Part shown: in pieces, positions 35,784-44,717 of the stretch | Numbering within the stretch: position 1 is the stretch's first letter | Layout: the number at the start of each line of letters is the position of its first letter | Source of the DNA: Flavobacteriaceae bacterium | GTDB taxonomy: Bacteria > Bacteroidota > Bacteroidia > Flavobacteriales > Flavobacteriaceae | Assembly (NCBI GenBank): GCA_024635765.1 | Contig: JAGXIE010000153.1 | Coordinates: 1 to 60,860, forward strand | Direction: 5' to 3' | DNA length: 60,860 nt | The notes under the pieces: model-generated | Database searches by the model: none | Seen by the model: only the letters and a program-made list of their open reading frames with translations | Told to the model about the DNA's origin: nothing | Program-made: the position numbers and the translations under genes

Positions 35784-38738
35784 ATGAATAAATCACTATT
35801 CTTCTGTATACTTTTAATATTGATATCATTCTGTGTTAATGGACAGTCTGATGTAGACGGGCTTAAGAACAAGCTCAAGACTGCGCGACAAGACACGACA
35901 AAAGTCAACATCTATCTAAAATTTTTTAAGAGCGACCTTTTCTATACGAATCCAAAAGAAGTCATAGACTATTCCCATAAAGCTTTAAGATTAAGTAAAA
36001 AAATTGCGTACCCAACTGGCATGGTAGAAGCCCACAATAATCTGGGTTACACCTACCGAGTGCAAAGTGAAACCGATTCTGCGCTATTTCATTATAATAA
36101 AGGCATCGAAATTTCAAAGGTCAATAATTACTACAAAGGTCTTACCAATGCCCATATTGGTCTTGGAAACACATACAATCAATTAAGTAAATGGGATGAA
36201 GCAAGAGAGGAATTTTTAAAGGTGATTTCTTTGGCTGAATCTAAAAGTGATTCAGTGCAAATGGGAAGTGCCTACAACAATTTAGGTAATTCGTATCTCA
36301 ACCGGAGTTTGTTTCAAAATGCCCTTGAAAATTATCAGAAAAGTTTGAGCTACGGAGATTCTTCAATTAGACAGACAGCACTTATAAATATTGGCGTTGT
36401 TCACAATATGATGGGCAATAAGGATTTGGCAAGGGAGTATTTCAATAAAAGTATTGTGTACGCTAAAGCTTCCAACAATAAGAGTTATTTGGCATTTATT
36501 TATAAGAATCTGGGAGTTCTGGAGAAAAAGTCTGGAAACTATGATGAGTCAATTTTAAATTACAACCTGGCACTCCAACATTACGAATCAATTTCTGACG
36601 ATTTTAATATATCTGAAATCCTGCAGAATCTCGGCAATGTCTATTTAGAGAAAAAAGAATATCCCACAGCTATAGGCTACTATGAAAAAAGTTTGGCACT
36701 TCAAAAGACTATAAACCATCCCTCTGGTATTTGTTATAATTATCTGGCGTTGGGCCTAACTTACAACGCCATGGGAAGGCTATCTATATCCCAGGAGTAT
36801 GCAAAAGAAGCCAAAAATTGTTCCGACTCTTTGAATCTATTATCATATAAAATGGACGCCAAAGAACTATTGGCATTGATATTTGAAAAGCAAGGAAATT
36901 TAAGCGAAGCTTTGAGGTATCAAAAAGAATTTAAAAAATTAAGCGACACTATTAATGTTATCAATAGTAAAGAAAATATCGCCGAACTCGAAACGAAATA
37001 CCAGACTACTCAAAAGGAACAGGAAATCAATTTATTGAGTGCTGAAAATGAGGTGGCAAATCTACAAATACAAAAACAACAAAGTCTTAAAAAAATACTT
37101 ATCATCACTGCAATCTTCCTAGCGATATTAATAGCCGCAATTTATAGCCGATATACTATTAAAGCCAAGGCAAACAACAAATTACGTGAGTTAGACACCG
37201 TAAAAAGTAATTTTTTCACAAATATCTCACATGAATTTAGGACGCCCCTTACACTAATTCTTAATCCTATTTCAAAATTGTTAGAGAGTCAAAAGGATAG
37301 CGAAATTGAAGACGAACTTAAACTGATTCATCGAAATGCCAATCGCTTATTAGAACTGACCAATCAATTATTGGATTTATCAAAATTAGAAGCCGGGAAA
37401 TTAGATTTACGAGTAACAAAAGGAAATCTTAAAAACACCATTGAGATGGTAGTTGCCTCCTTTTCATCGTTGGTCGAATCTAAAGACATTGATTTTATAG
37501 TTTCTACAGAAAACCTAAATCAGAGTGCCTATTTTGACACTGATAAACTTCAAAAGATTGTAACCAATCTTTTATCCAATGCTGTTAAGTTTACGCCTGC
37601 GGGAAAATCAATTAAGGTTTTCGCGAGCGTGATTAAGGATGACTTTAAAATTTCCGTGAAAGATTCCGGTCCAGGAATTCGTGAGGATGAACTTTATCAA
37701 ATTTTTAACCGCTTCCATCAAAACAAGGAATTGGCTAGCTCATTTGGTGGTACTGGTGTTGGTCTTACCCTCACTAAAGAATTAGTTAATCTCCATCACG
37801 GCGTCATCATCGTAAATAGCAAACTTGGAGACGGCGCAGAATTTGAAGTCGTTTTACCAATTAATAAAATACAATATGCACCACATGAAGTTTACGAGGC
37901 AGACGATAATGAAATTGAACCTGAACTAATAGTACCAATCGAAACTTCGGATGAAGAATTAACATCAACTTTGAACAAACCAATCGCTCTTCTAGCTGAA
38001 GACAACAATGAACTTCGACATTACATTGCTTCCTTGTTGAAGCATAATTACAGTATAGAGAGCTGTAGCAATGGAAAGGATGGATTCGAAAGAGCGATTG
38101 AACTGATTCCTGATATCATAATTTCAGATTGGATGATGCCAGAAATGAATGGTTACGACTTATGCAAAGCACTGAAAAATGATGTAAGAACAAGCCATAT
38201 CCCCATAATTCTACTCACCGCCAAAGCAGATATGCCAAGTAAATTGATGGCTTTGGAAATTGGCGCTGACGATTATTTATCCAAACCATTCAATAATGAT
38301 GAGCTTCTCATAAGAACCAACAATCTTGTAAAACAGCGCGTAGCACTTCGGAAGAAATTCTCTGAAATTATGCATCTTGAAGGCTCCTTGACCGAAATTC
38401 AGGAACCTGATAAATTGTTTTTAGAACGTGCTATTACGATTGTTGAAAAGCATTTAGACAACAGTGAGTTTAGCGTAATAATGTTCCAAACTGAAATTGG
38501 CATGAGCCGTTCTCAATTGCATAGAAAACTTAAGGCATTGACCGACCAATCTGCGAGCAAGTTCATCAGAACAATTCGTTTACAGCAAGCTGCCCACTAT
38601 TTTAGAACGAACGGCTATAATGTGAGCGAGGTGGCCTATCAATGTGGCTTTAACAATCTCTCCTATTTTGCGCTCTGCTTCAAGGAGAAATACGGCCTTA
38701 CTCCCACTGAATACCAGCAAACAAAAGCATCTTCTTAA
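35784..38738 (+). CDS. Hybrid two-component sensor: TPR - histidine kinase - receiver - AraC HTH
   Basis: 984 residues. Signal peptide (1-20), periplasmic TPR array (about 55-400, e.g. AHNNLGYTYRVQSETDSALFHYNKG and AYNNLGNSYLNRSLFQNALENYQKS-type units), coiled coil, and one membrane helix at about 437-458. Then HisKA (SHEFRTPL, His483), HATPase (NLLSNAVKFTP, GPGIREDEL, FGGTGVGLTL), receiver domain with phospho-acceptor Asp782 in IISDWMMPEMNG and Lys in LSKPF, and a C-terminal AraC HTH (RSQLHRKLKALT...VSEVAYQCGFNNLSYFALCF). All catalytic residues are present. It senses an envelope ligand and regulates genes directly. The following same-strand envelope enzyme cluster is the obvious candidate target. 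Confidence 0.93.
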   Translation: MNKSLFFCILLILISFCVNGQSDVDGLKNKLKTARQDTTKVNIYLKFFKSDLFYTNPKEVIDYSHKALRLSKKIAYPTGMVEAHNNLGYTYRVQSETDSALFHYNKGIEISKVNNYYKGLTNAHIGLGNTYNQLSKWDEAREEFLKVISLAESKSDSVQMGSAYNNLGNSYLNRSLFQNALENYQKSLSYGDSSIRQTALINIGVVHNMMGNKDLAREYFNKSIVYAKASNNKSYLAFIYKNLGVLEKKSGNYDESILNYNLALQHYESISDDFNISEILQNLGNVYLEKKEYPTAIGYYEKSLALQKTINHPSGICYNYLALGLTYNAMGRLSISQEYAKEAKNCSDSLNLLSYKMDAKELLALIFEKQGNLSEALRYQKEFKKLSDTINVINSKENIAELETKYQTTQKEQEINLLSAENEVANLQIQKQQSLKKILIITAIFLAILIAAIYSRYTIKAKANNKLRELDTVKSNFFTNISHEFRTPLTLILNPISKLLESQKDSEIEDELKLIHRNANRLLELTNQLLDLSKLEAGKLDLRVTKGNLKNTIEMVVASFSSLVESKDIDFIVSTENLNQSAYFDTDKLQKIVTNLLSNAVKFTPAGKSIKVFASVIKDDFKISVKDSGPGIREDELYQIFNRFHQNKELASSFGGTGVGLTLTKELVNLHHGVIIVNSKLGDGAEFEVVLPINKIQYAPHEVYEADDNEIEPELIVPIETSDEELTSTLNKPIALLAEDNNELRHYIASLLKHNYSIESCSNGKDGFERAIELIPDIIISDWMMPEMNGYDLCKALKNDVRTSHIPIILLTAKADMPSKLMALEIGADDYLSKPFNNDELLIRTNNLVKQRVALRKKFSEIMHLEGSLTEIQEPDKLFLERAITIVEKHLDNSEFSVIMFQTEIGMSRSQLHRKLKALTDQSASKFIRTIRLQQAAHYFRTNGYNVSEVAYQCGFNNLSYFALCFKEKYGLTPTEYQQTKASS

Positions 38739-38824
38739 TTCAATTTTGGCCACTTGCAACATATGTGTTCAATTTTGGGACATGTCTAACAAGAAGCTTC
38801 CTACTCATGGTCTAATTTAGGATC

Positions 38825-39400
38825 ATGAAAACACTCGTATTTTTTATAGTGGTATGTTACAGCATATCAGCTTTCGCACAAGTCGATAATGGTATATCGC
38901 AAGAAGAACGCAATAAACAAATCGCACGAAATTTTTACGAAGATTTATGGTTTAACGACCGAACGGAAAATTACTCCAAGTATATGGCAAATGAATATGT
39001 CGCACATGATATTGGAGAGCGCAAGAATTCCAAAGAACCAGCTATCGAACAAAAAATAACTGTAGACCGATTTTGGGATGGCGGCACAATGTCTGGAAAA
39101 ATTGATTATCAAATCGCTGAAGGTGATTTGGTTGCTACAAGATGGTTATGGTCTTATGAATCGAACACTTTAATGGGAAAACTATTTGAGGGAAAGAACC
39201 TACCTATAATTAATGTGTTTCGCTTCAACGATGAAGGGAAAATTGTAGAATTATGGAATCATAGGCATGATATTGACACCAATCAGACTTTAAGGTTTAC
39301 CATCAAAGGATTTTTGATAGGCTTATTGATAGCACTTATTCCAACACTAATGGCATTTCGATATAAAAGAAAACTCAAAAAAGCACAATCAAATAATTAA
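38825..39400 (+). CDS. Exported SnoaL-like (NTF2-fold) protein with C-terminal membrane tail
   Basis: 191 residues. Signal peptide MKTLVFFIVVCYSISAFAQ. SnoaL-like domain about 28-155 (NKQIARNFYEDLWFNDRTENYSKYMANEYVAHD, VDRFWDGGTMSGKIDYQIAEGDLVATRW, NVFRFNDEGKIVELWNHRHDI). A membrane helix at about 162-182 and a basic tail (RYKRKLKKAQ) make it membrane-anchored with the domain in the periplasm. SnoaL proteins are polyketide cyclases, isomerases or binding proteins; catalytic His/Asp are plausible (AHD) but not provable. Its 3' end has a decayed duplicate at 39919-40077. Confidence 0.78.
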   Translation: MKTLVFFIVVCYSISAFAQVDNGISQEERNKQIARNFYEDLWFNDRTENYSKYMANEYVAHDIGERKNSKEPAIEQKITVDRFWDGGTMSGKIDYQIAEGDLVATRWLWSYESNTLMGKLFEGKNLPIINVFRFNDEGKIVELWNHRHDIDTNQTLRFTIKGFLIGLLIALIPTLMAFRYKRKLKKAQSNN

Positions 39401-39410
39401 TTATACCATC

Positions 39411-39914
39411 ATGAAAAAATTATTAGCACTTATATGTTTTGGGCTTTTAATAGCCTGCAATACGACAGCAACAGAAGAGACAAACAATATTATCAAACAT
39501 TCGAATAAAACTGCTGACGAGATTTTAGCACAGGAAAAAGCATGGGCTGCAGCACTTATTGCAGGCAATCTCGATACCGTTGCTGATCTCAATATGGTTG
39601 CTTCCATCATGCATCGTGACTTTCGGCTGAAGGGATACATTGGCGATCAACTACCTATAAGTAAGGACATGTACCTCGGGATGAAGGGAATGAGCGCCAC
39701 GTTGGCAGAGGTAACCTCTGTAAAAATCGTAGAGGAAATGGGTTCAATAGCTGTTGCACGTGTTACGTGGACAATGGATTGGGCGCGGGATGGCGTCAAA
39801 CTGCCACCTTATTGGGATATGATTGACACTTGGATAAAACGTGAGGATGGCACATGGCAGGTTCTTTCACGAATAAGCCAGCCTGCTGATAAACCTTATA
39901 ATGCCAACCAGTAA
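39411..39914 (+). CDS. NTF2-like lipoprotein (paralogue A)
   Basis: 167 residues. Lipobox LLIACNTT. The mature part is an NTF2/DUF4440-like domain: ADEILAQEKAWAAALIAGNLDTVADL, IMHRDFRLKGYIGDQL, ISKDMYLGMKGM, VARVTWTMDWARDG, DTWIKREDGTWQVLSRIS. From about base 39510 to the stop it is nearly identical to the gene at 47403-47978 (about a dozen mismatches over some 400 bp by eye), while the N-terminal signal regions differ. It starts 10 bp after the SnoaL-like gene. The fold can bind or isomerise small hydrophobic substrates; function unknown. Confidence 0.8.
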   Translation: MKKLLALICFGLLIACNTTATEETNNIIKHSNKTADEILAQEKAWAAALIAGNLDTVADLNMVASIMHRDFRLKGYIGDQLPISKDMYLGMKGMSATLAEVTSVKIVEEMGSIAVARVTWTMDWARDGVKLPPYWDMIDTWIKREDGTWQVLSRISQPADKPYNANQ

Positions 39915-39918
39915 AATC

Positions 39919-40077
39919 ATGGAGCTCTGGAACCATCGACATGATATTGACACCAATCAGACGTAGAGATTTACCTTGAAAGGATTTTTATTTGGATTAT
40001 TGATAGCATTGATTCCTACATTTTTTGCTTTTAAGTATAAAAGAAAATTAAAGAATTTCAAACATCAAACAGTTTAG
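39919..40077 (+). pseudogene. Truncated duplicate of the SnoaL-membrane-tail gene
   Basis: Reads MELWNHRHDIDTNQT, an in-frame TAG, then RFTLKGFLFGLLIALIP and TFFAFKYKRKLKNFKHQTV, matching the last ~52 residues of the 38825-39400 gene. The N-terminal two thirds are missing and the stop interrupts the rest. It is a relic of a tandem duplication around the NTF2-like gene. Confidence 0.85.
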
Positions 40078-40079
40078 AT

Positions 40080-41075
40080 ATGAGAATGTTAATTAATATT
40101 GGCTTTTTATTTTTAATTTCATTTACGCCTATAGCCCAAGAAAAATACACCGGGCCCATTATCGATATGCATTTACATGCCTATCCTGCCGACGCCAACG
40201 GACCACCACCACTTGCTCTTTGTGTACCTGTTTCTAACATGATTCCTCATTATGACCCAAAGAAAGAATGGATGGAGGTAGTCATTGAGCATTCTACAAA
40301 TCCAGATTGCAAAAATGTGGTCTGGTCTCCAAAAACAGATGAAGAGTTGATTCAAAAAACAGTAGAACAGCTTAAAAAATATAATGTTACAGGGGTCTTG
40401 AGCGGAACTCCTGATCTACTTCCTAAATGGTTGGCGGCAGCTCCAGATAGATTTATCCCAAGTTTAAAATTCAGTTTACCGGCAGACAGTATGTCCATTG
40501 AAACCATGACCAAACTGATAAAGGAACATAACATTCAAGTTATAGGGGAAATAGGAAATCAATACCATGGCATAGCTCCCGATGATCCTAGAATGGATCC
40601 GTATTGGGCACTCGCAGAGAAATTAGACATCCCCGTTGCAATCCATCTCGGATCTGGCCTTCCGGGAGCTACAAGGATGGGGTATCCCAATTTTAGGGTC
40701 AAATTTTCGGATCCGCTCCTTTTAGAAGAAGTGCTGAATAAATATCCTAGACTTAGAGTTTCTGTAATGCATTATGGCGAACCTTTTTTAGACGAATTGA
40801 TCGCCATGCTTTTCAATTATCCCCAACTATACATTGATCTGGGAGGTATACCATGGGGTTATCCTAATGATTTTTTTTATGATTATCAGTTAAAAAAAAT
40901 CGTAGCAGCAGGTTTTTCCAAACGCATCATGTTCGGTTCTGATGCCATGAATTGGCCAGACTTGATAGGTATCAGTATTGATATTATAAACGAAGCGCCA
41001 TTTTTAACTCTAGAGCAAAAGGAAGATATATTCTATAACAATGCCGCAAGATTTTTAAGGCTGGATGAAAGGTAG
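40080..41075 (+). CDS. Exported amidohydrolase-2 family enzyme
   Basis: 331 residues with signal peptide (MRMLINIGFLFLISFTPIAQ). TIM-barrel metal site of the Amidohydro_2 family: HxH in DMHLHA (His31, His33), IGEIGNQYHGI, His in VAIHLGSG, His in SVMHYGEP and Asp in MFGSDAMNWP. The C-terminal IFYNNAARFLRLDE is the family end motif. Members include decarboxylases (ACMSD, gamma-resorcylate), lactonases and hydrolases. Export to the periplasm is unusual for these enzymes. It starts 2 bp after the pseudogene and has a paralogue at 48847-49794. Substrate unknown. Confidence 0.87.
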   Translation: MRMLINIGFLFLISFTPIAQEKYTGPIIDMHLHAYPADANGPPPLALCVPVSNMIPHYDPKKEWMEVVIEHSTNPDCKNVVWSPKTDEELIQKTVEQLKKYNVTGVLSGTPDLLPKWLAAAPDRFIPSLKFSLPADSMSIETMTKLIKEHNIQVIGEIGNQYHGIAPDDPRMDPYWALAEKLDIPVAIHLGSGLPGATRMGYPNFRVKFSDPLLLEEVLNKYPRLRVSVMHYGEPFLDELIAMLFNYPQLYIDLGGIPWGYPNDFFYDYQLKKIVAAGFSKRIMFGSDAMNWPDLIGISIDIINEAPFLTLEQKEDIFYNNAARFLRLDER

Positions 41076-41110
41076 ATGATAGAAGTTAAATAAGGGAAAA
41101 TCAAATAATT

Positions 41111-41839
41111 ATGGAACGCTATAAAAATCTTTGGAAATGGATGATTATCCCAATGATTATAATGCAATTAGGCATTTTTATGGATTATTGGGGAGACTTT
41201 ACCGATAATCCTTGGGCTGTTCACATCCATTACTGGACCGGAACAGCATGGTATCTATTTTTAATTACCCAACCTTATTATGTTACCCATGGTAAGTTGG
41301 CTAGGCATAGAACCAATGGTATTATCGGAATGTTTTTGGCTGGTGGTGTGGCCGTCACCGCATTAAGCATGATGCACGGAGATATCGTGACCATAGAGAA
41401 TTCAACCGCTGAACCGGAACGATTTGGTCCGTTTAAGCCCTGGTTTTTTTATGGGGTAATGGCAATTGAAATACCTATGATTTTAGCATTTTCCTATGCT
41501 GTTATTCAAGCCATCATCAAGCGTAAACAATTGCATAACCATGCCTGGTGGTTGGTTTCTACGGTATTTATAATAATGTATCCAGCTTTAGGAAGGGGTT
41601 TTGGATTTGTTCAAATTATGACAAACCTTGATGTCTGGCCGGACTTCAATATTATGAAATCACAGTATTTAGCCTTGATTTTGATAATTACTTTAACCCT
41701 GTTGGGTGCTTACAAATATAAAAAGTTACGCCATCCTGCAACTTGGGTGGCAGTCGGGATAAACTTTTATGCACTATTTCTTGAGCCGTTGGGTAAATCC
41801 GACATCGTACAATATGTTATGAATACTTTAATCAAATAA
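41111..41839 (+). CDS. Histidine-rich seven-helix membrane protein (DUF2306-like)
   Basis: 242 residues with about seven membrane helices (roughly 10-25, 40-57, 70-90, 110-130, 145-162, 183-200, 210-228). Conserved-looking His residues lie at helix ends: VHIHYW (38, 40), THGKLARH (60, 66), MMHGD, LHNHAWW. This distribution resembles DUF2306/cytochrome-b561-like proteins that bind haem or quinones. No peptide signal is needed. It sits between an amidohydrolase and a DUF4440 lipoprotein, 2 bp before the latter. Haem binding is inference. Confidence 0.6.
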   Translation: MERYKNLWKWMIIPMIIMQLGIFMDYWGDFTDNPWAVHIHYWTGTAWYLFLITQPYYVTHGKLARHRTNGIIGMFLAGGVAVTALSMMHGDIVTIENSTAEPERFGPFKPWFFYGVMAIEIPMILAFSYAVIQAIIKRKQLHNHAWWLVSTVFIIMYPALGRGFGFVQIMTNLDVWPDFNIMKSQYLALILIITLTLLGAYKYKKLRHPATWVAVGINFYALFLEPLGKSDIVQYVMNTLIK

Positions 41840-41841
41840 TT

Positions 41842-42372
41842 ATGGAAAAAATCAAAACCAAATTTCGTATTTCAATCGCGTTAGCACTTGCAACATTCAT
41901 CTTAAGCTGCAGGGATTCAGAAAACCAGAACGCAACCGAATCCGTCCAAAATAATGAAATCATTACAAGTATGGCCAATCCCATGGATGTTCAGGCGGAA
42001 CTCAAAGCCATAGAATCGTTACGGAGTCAATTTCAACAAGCTATTAAGGAGAAACGTTATGGGGATTTGGGTGGTTTTACTACTTCAGATTTTAAAGGAT
42101 TTGCTCCGGCAAGCGAAGATTGGTTAGAATATCAAAAATTTCGACAAGACCCCTTGGGGATGTTTAGTTACGACAGTATTATTATGCATCCACAGGAAAC
42201 GGTTATAGTCAGTGATTCCGTGGCCTATGATTTTGGCACAAGCAATGTTTATTATACCAAGCCAGATGGCACATTGGTTGAATTAGAAGATACCTTTTTG
42301 GTCATTTTGAAGAAAGATATAGAAGGTAATTGGAAAATGCATCTCGAGGTGGCTTCTGGTACTGTTGAATAA
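41842..42372 (+). CDS. DUF4440/NTF2-like lipoprotein
   Basis: 176 residues. Lipobox ATFILSCRDS. The domain (about 55-175) starts ELKAIESLRSQFQQAIKEKRYGDLGGFTTSDFKGFAP and ends LVILKKDIEGNWKMHLEVAS, the classic DUF4440/SnoaL-like pattern with closing K-x-W-K. It starts 2 bp after the membrane protein, so it is translationally close-coupled. Function unknown; another member of the set of small envelope NTF2-fold proteins in this cluster. Confidence 0.78.
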   Translation: MEKIKTKFRISIALALATFILSCRDSENQNATESVQNNEIITSMANPMDVQAELKAIESLRSQFQQAIKEKRYGDLGGFTTSDFKGFAPASEDWLEYQKFRQDPLGMFSYDSIIMHPQETVIVSDSVAYDFGTSNVYYTKPDGTLVELEDTFLVILKKDIEGNWKMHLEVASGTVE

Positions 42373-42492
42373 AACAGAATAGAATATATGCCGTGGCCTT
42401 AAACTATCTGGAATGACCGAATGTGGCAAATTGAAAGACATGGTCATTAAATTAATGAGCATGTTTCTATTCACTGTTAAACAAACTATTTC

Positions 42493-43230
42493 ATGCGATT
42501 TTTACATCATTTTCGAAAACTTATGATTAAAGACAATAGAATTGGAAGATACCTGCTGTATGCCATTGGTGAAATACTACTGGTGGTCATCGGAATTTTG
42601 ATTGCACTGCAAATAAACTCATGGAACAGTGAACGTCAAGATCGTAAGAAAGAGAAGGCTTATTTAATGGATATACATGAGAATTTGGTTCAGGATTCAA
42701 TAGCAATCAAAAACGTTTTGAATTTTAATAAAGAAAAAGTCTTAATCGTAAGAGACATGATGACCCTGTTTTCCGAAACCCTAACAAACCAGCAAAGGGG
42801 AGAGATTTTCTCAAAGAATATGATGGATTTTACGTCTTACGAAGTGTTTACCCCTACAAAAACCTCTTATAACAACTTATTGAATTCAGAATCCATAGAT
42901 CTAATAAGTGATAAAAATATTAGAATGGATTTGTCTGATTATTATGGCTATGATTACACAGGAGGGGTTCAAGAGCGCATAATGACACAAAATCGTTCTA
43001 TAGTTGATAATACTTACTATAAGTTTATGACCAAGGAAGGGGTACAGAATATGTTGAATATAACCACCAACATGCCATTAGAAAGTTCCTTAAAAATTCA
43101 TGAGGACCAGCAGTTTTTAGCCGGTTTAATGGGTACTACGGTAATCATTGATATTCAGAATAATTTGTTGAATACCATATTAAAGCAGAATAAACAATTA
43201 AGGGAAGAGATTAATTCTTATTTGAATTGA
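42493..43230 (+). CDS. DUF6090 family membrane protein
   Basis: 245 residues. The N-terminus RKLMIKDNRIGRYLLYAIGEILLVVIGILIALQINSWN is the signature of DUF6090, a very common Bacteroidota family with one N-terminal membrane helix (about 22-42) and a helical periplasmic domain. The start is in MRFLHHFRK just before the basic cytoplasmic stretch. Function unknown. A 105-bp gap with no visible structure separates it from the next gene. Confidence 0.85.
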   Translation: MRFLHHFRKLMIKDNRIGRYLLYAIGEILLVVIGILIALQINSWNSERQDRKKEKAYLMDIHENLVQDSIAIKNVLNFNKEKVLIVRDMMTLFSETLTNQQRGEIFSKNMMDFTSYEVFTPTKTSYNNLLNSESIDLISDKNIRMDLSDYYGYDYTGGVQERIMTQNRSIVDNTYYKFMTKEGVQNMLNITTNMPLESSLKIHEDQQFLAGLMGTTVIIDIQNNLLNTILKQNKQLREEINSYLN

Positions 43231-43335
43231 AATTAAAAACTTTAGAGTCGAAGATTGAATCTAGAATAGAACGTTAAAAAAAGATTTACAAAGATTCTTT
43301 GGAGAAGAAAAATTTATGATAAAACAAACAAGAAT

Positions 43336-44715
43336 ATGAATAAAATGAAGATTATTATACCCCTATTGCTCCTGCTCGTAGCTTGTAAAACGCCAAAGGA
43401 AAAGGAAAAAGAACTTGTTAGTAAAGTAGATCTTGCCATTACGAACGTCACTCTAATCGACGGTACCGGAAGCGAAGCTCAAGAAAATGTGTCGGTCTTG
43501 ATTAATGATGGTAGAATTATCGGCATACTTCAAAATGAAAATTCCGTAGAAGCCGAATCTATCATCAATGGCAAAGGAAAATACCTTATTCCGGGATTAT
43601 TTGACAATCATATTCATATTGGGTATGATTCCACAAAATTCTCAAGTCAGATGGAGCAACTCATACATTTTGGAGTCACAACTATTTTGATTCCCGGAGC
43701 TGATAACGGCAAACTCTTGACCTTTAAAAAACTTATTAAAGAAAAGGCGTTAACAGCCCCCAACATTTATCACACCAGCCTTATGACCACTATGGAAGGA
43801 AAACATCCTATGAAAACTTATGGGGCTGAAAACTATACAGATGGTATAAACATTAATCTAATAAAAGACACAGCAGACGTTCAGAGAATAGTTAATCAAG
43901 CTGTAGCCGATAAAGCAATTGCGATTAAGCTGATGATTGAGGATGGCCCAGGTCCGCCTTTCGTAGAAAGAATACCCGAACCTCTCGTAGCTGCCATTTC
44001 TAACGCCGCTGAAGAAAACAAACTTGACTTTTTTGCTCATGTAAGCGATATGGACGAAGTCAAAATTGCGGCAAAATATAAGGTGGATGCACTTATGCAT
44101 TACGCAGGAGTACAGGTTAGCTGGGAGACCGATAAAGAAACTATAGAGCAACTTATCGACAATAAATCCTCATGGGTCACGACCTCCATGATCGGTAAGT
44201 CTTTTCATTATCCACTTCATAAAGAATGGACTCAGAGGCTGGAGTTTGATGTGTATGATGAGGACCAAACTGACTATTTCAGCGATGCCGATGGAACACT
44301 CGAAGCCGAAGCCCGAGCAGTAATGAAAGACATGTTGGGCTCTGATCAAATTCCCATGCAGGCCATGATGACACCCACTCTTACCAATCTTAAGAAAATG
44401 TTTGATATGGGTCTAAATGTAGTAGTAGGTACAGATGTCCGAGGCCGACCCTACATTCTTCCCGGTATCAGTGTGCATGAAGAAATGGAAATGCTAGCCA
44501 TGGGAGGCTTTACAGCTGAGGAAATCATTAGATGCGCCACCCTCAACGCGGCTAGAATGCTTAAGATTGATAAAGACTACGGTACACTTGAAGCTGGCAA
44601 GATCGCCGATATGATTTTGCTAGACAAAAACCCATTGGAAGATATAACCAATACCTTGACCATTAATACTGTGTGGAAAAATGGTAAAGAACAACCAAGA
44701 ATTAAATCGAATTAA
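43336..44715 (+). CDS. Amidohydrolase-1-type lipoprotein (imidazolonepropionase/prolidase-like), copy 1
   Basis: 459 residues. Lipobox LLLLVACKTP. Amidohydro_1 fold: ITNVTLIDGTGSEAQENVSV opens the beta-sandwich. The metal ligands are HxH in DNHIHIG, the bridging Lys in AIKLMIEDGP, His in FFAHVSD, His in LMHYAG and Asp in VVGTDVRG. EEIIRCATLNAARML and GTLEAGKIADMILLDKNP close the domain. All five ligands are present, so a binuclear metal centre is expected. Members cleave cyclic amides, dipeptides or lactones. It is followed after 2 bp by a full paralogue. Confidence 0.9.
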   Translation: MNKMKIIIPLLLLLVACKTPKEKEKELVSKVDLAITNVTLIDGTGSEAQENVSVLINDGRIIGILQNENSVEAESIINGKGKYLIPGLFDNHIHIGYDSTKFSSQMEQLIHFGVTTILIPGADNGKLLTFKKLIKEKALTAPNIYHTSLMTTMEGKHPMKTYGAENYTDGININLIKDTADVQRIVNQAVADKAIAIKLMIEDGPGPPFVERIPEPLVAAISNAAEENKLDFFAHVSDMDEVKIAAKYKVDALMHYAGVQVSWETDKETIEQLIDNKSSWVTTSMIGKSFHYPLHKEWTQRLEFDVYDEDQTDYFSDADGTLEAEARAVMKDMLGSDQIPMQAMMTPTLTNLKKMFDMGLNVVVGTDVRGRPYILPGISVHEEMEMLAMGGFTAEEIIRCATLNAARMLKIDKDYGTLEAGKIADMILLDKNPLEDITNTLTINTVWKNGKEQPRIKSN

Positions 44716-44717
44716 AA

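Noticed and set aside
39401-39640. Antisense open frame shared by both NTF2-like paralogues (also at 47384-47698)
   Set aside because: Conserved only because the sense genes are near-identical; the protein reading looks random (Ser/Ala-rich, no start context).
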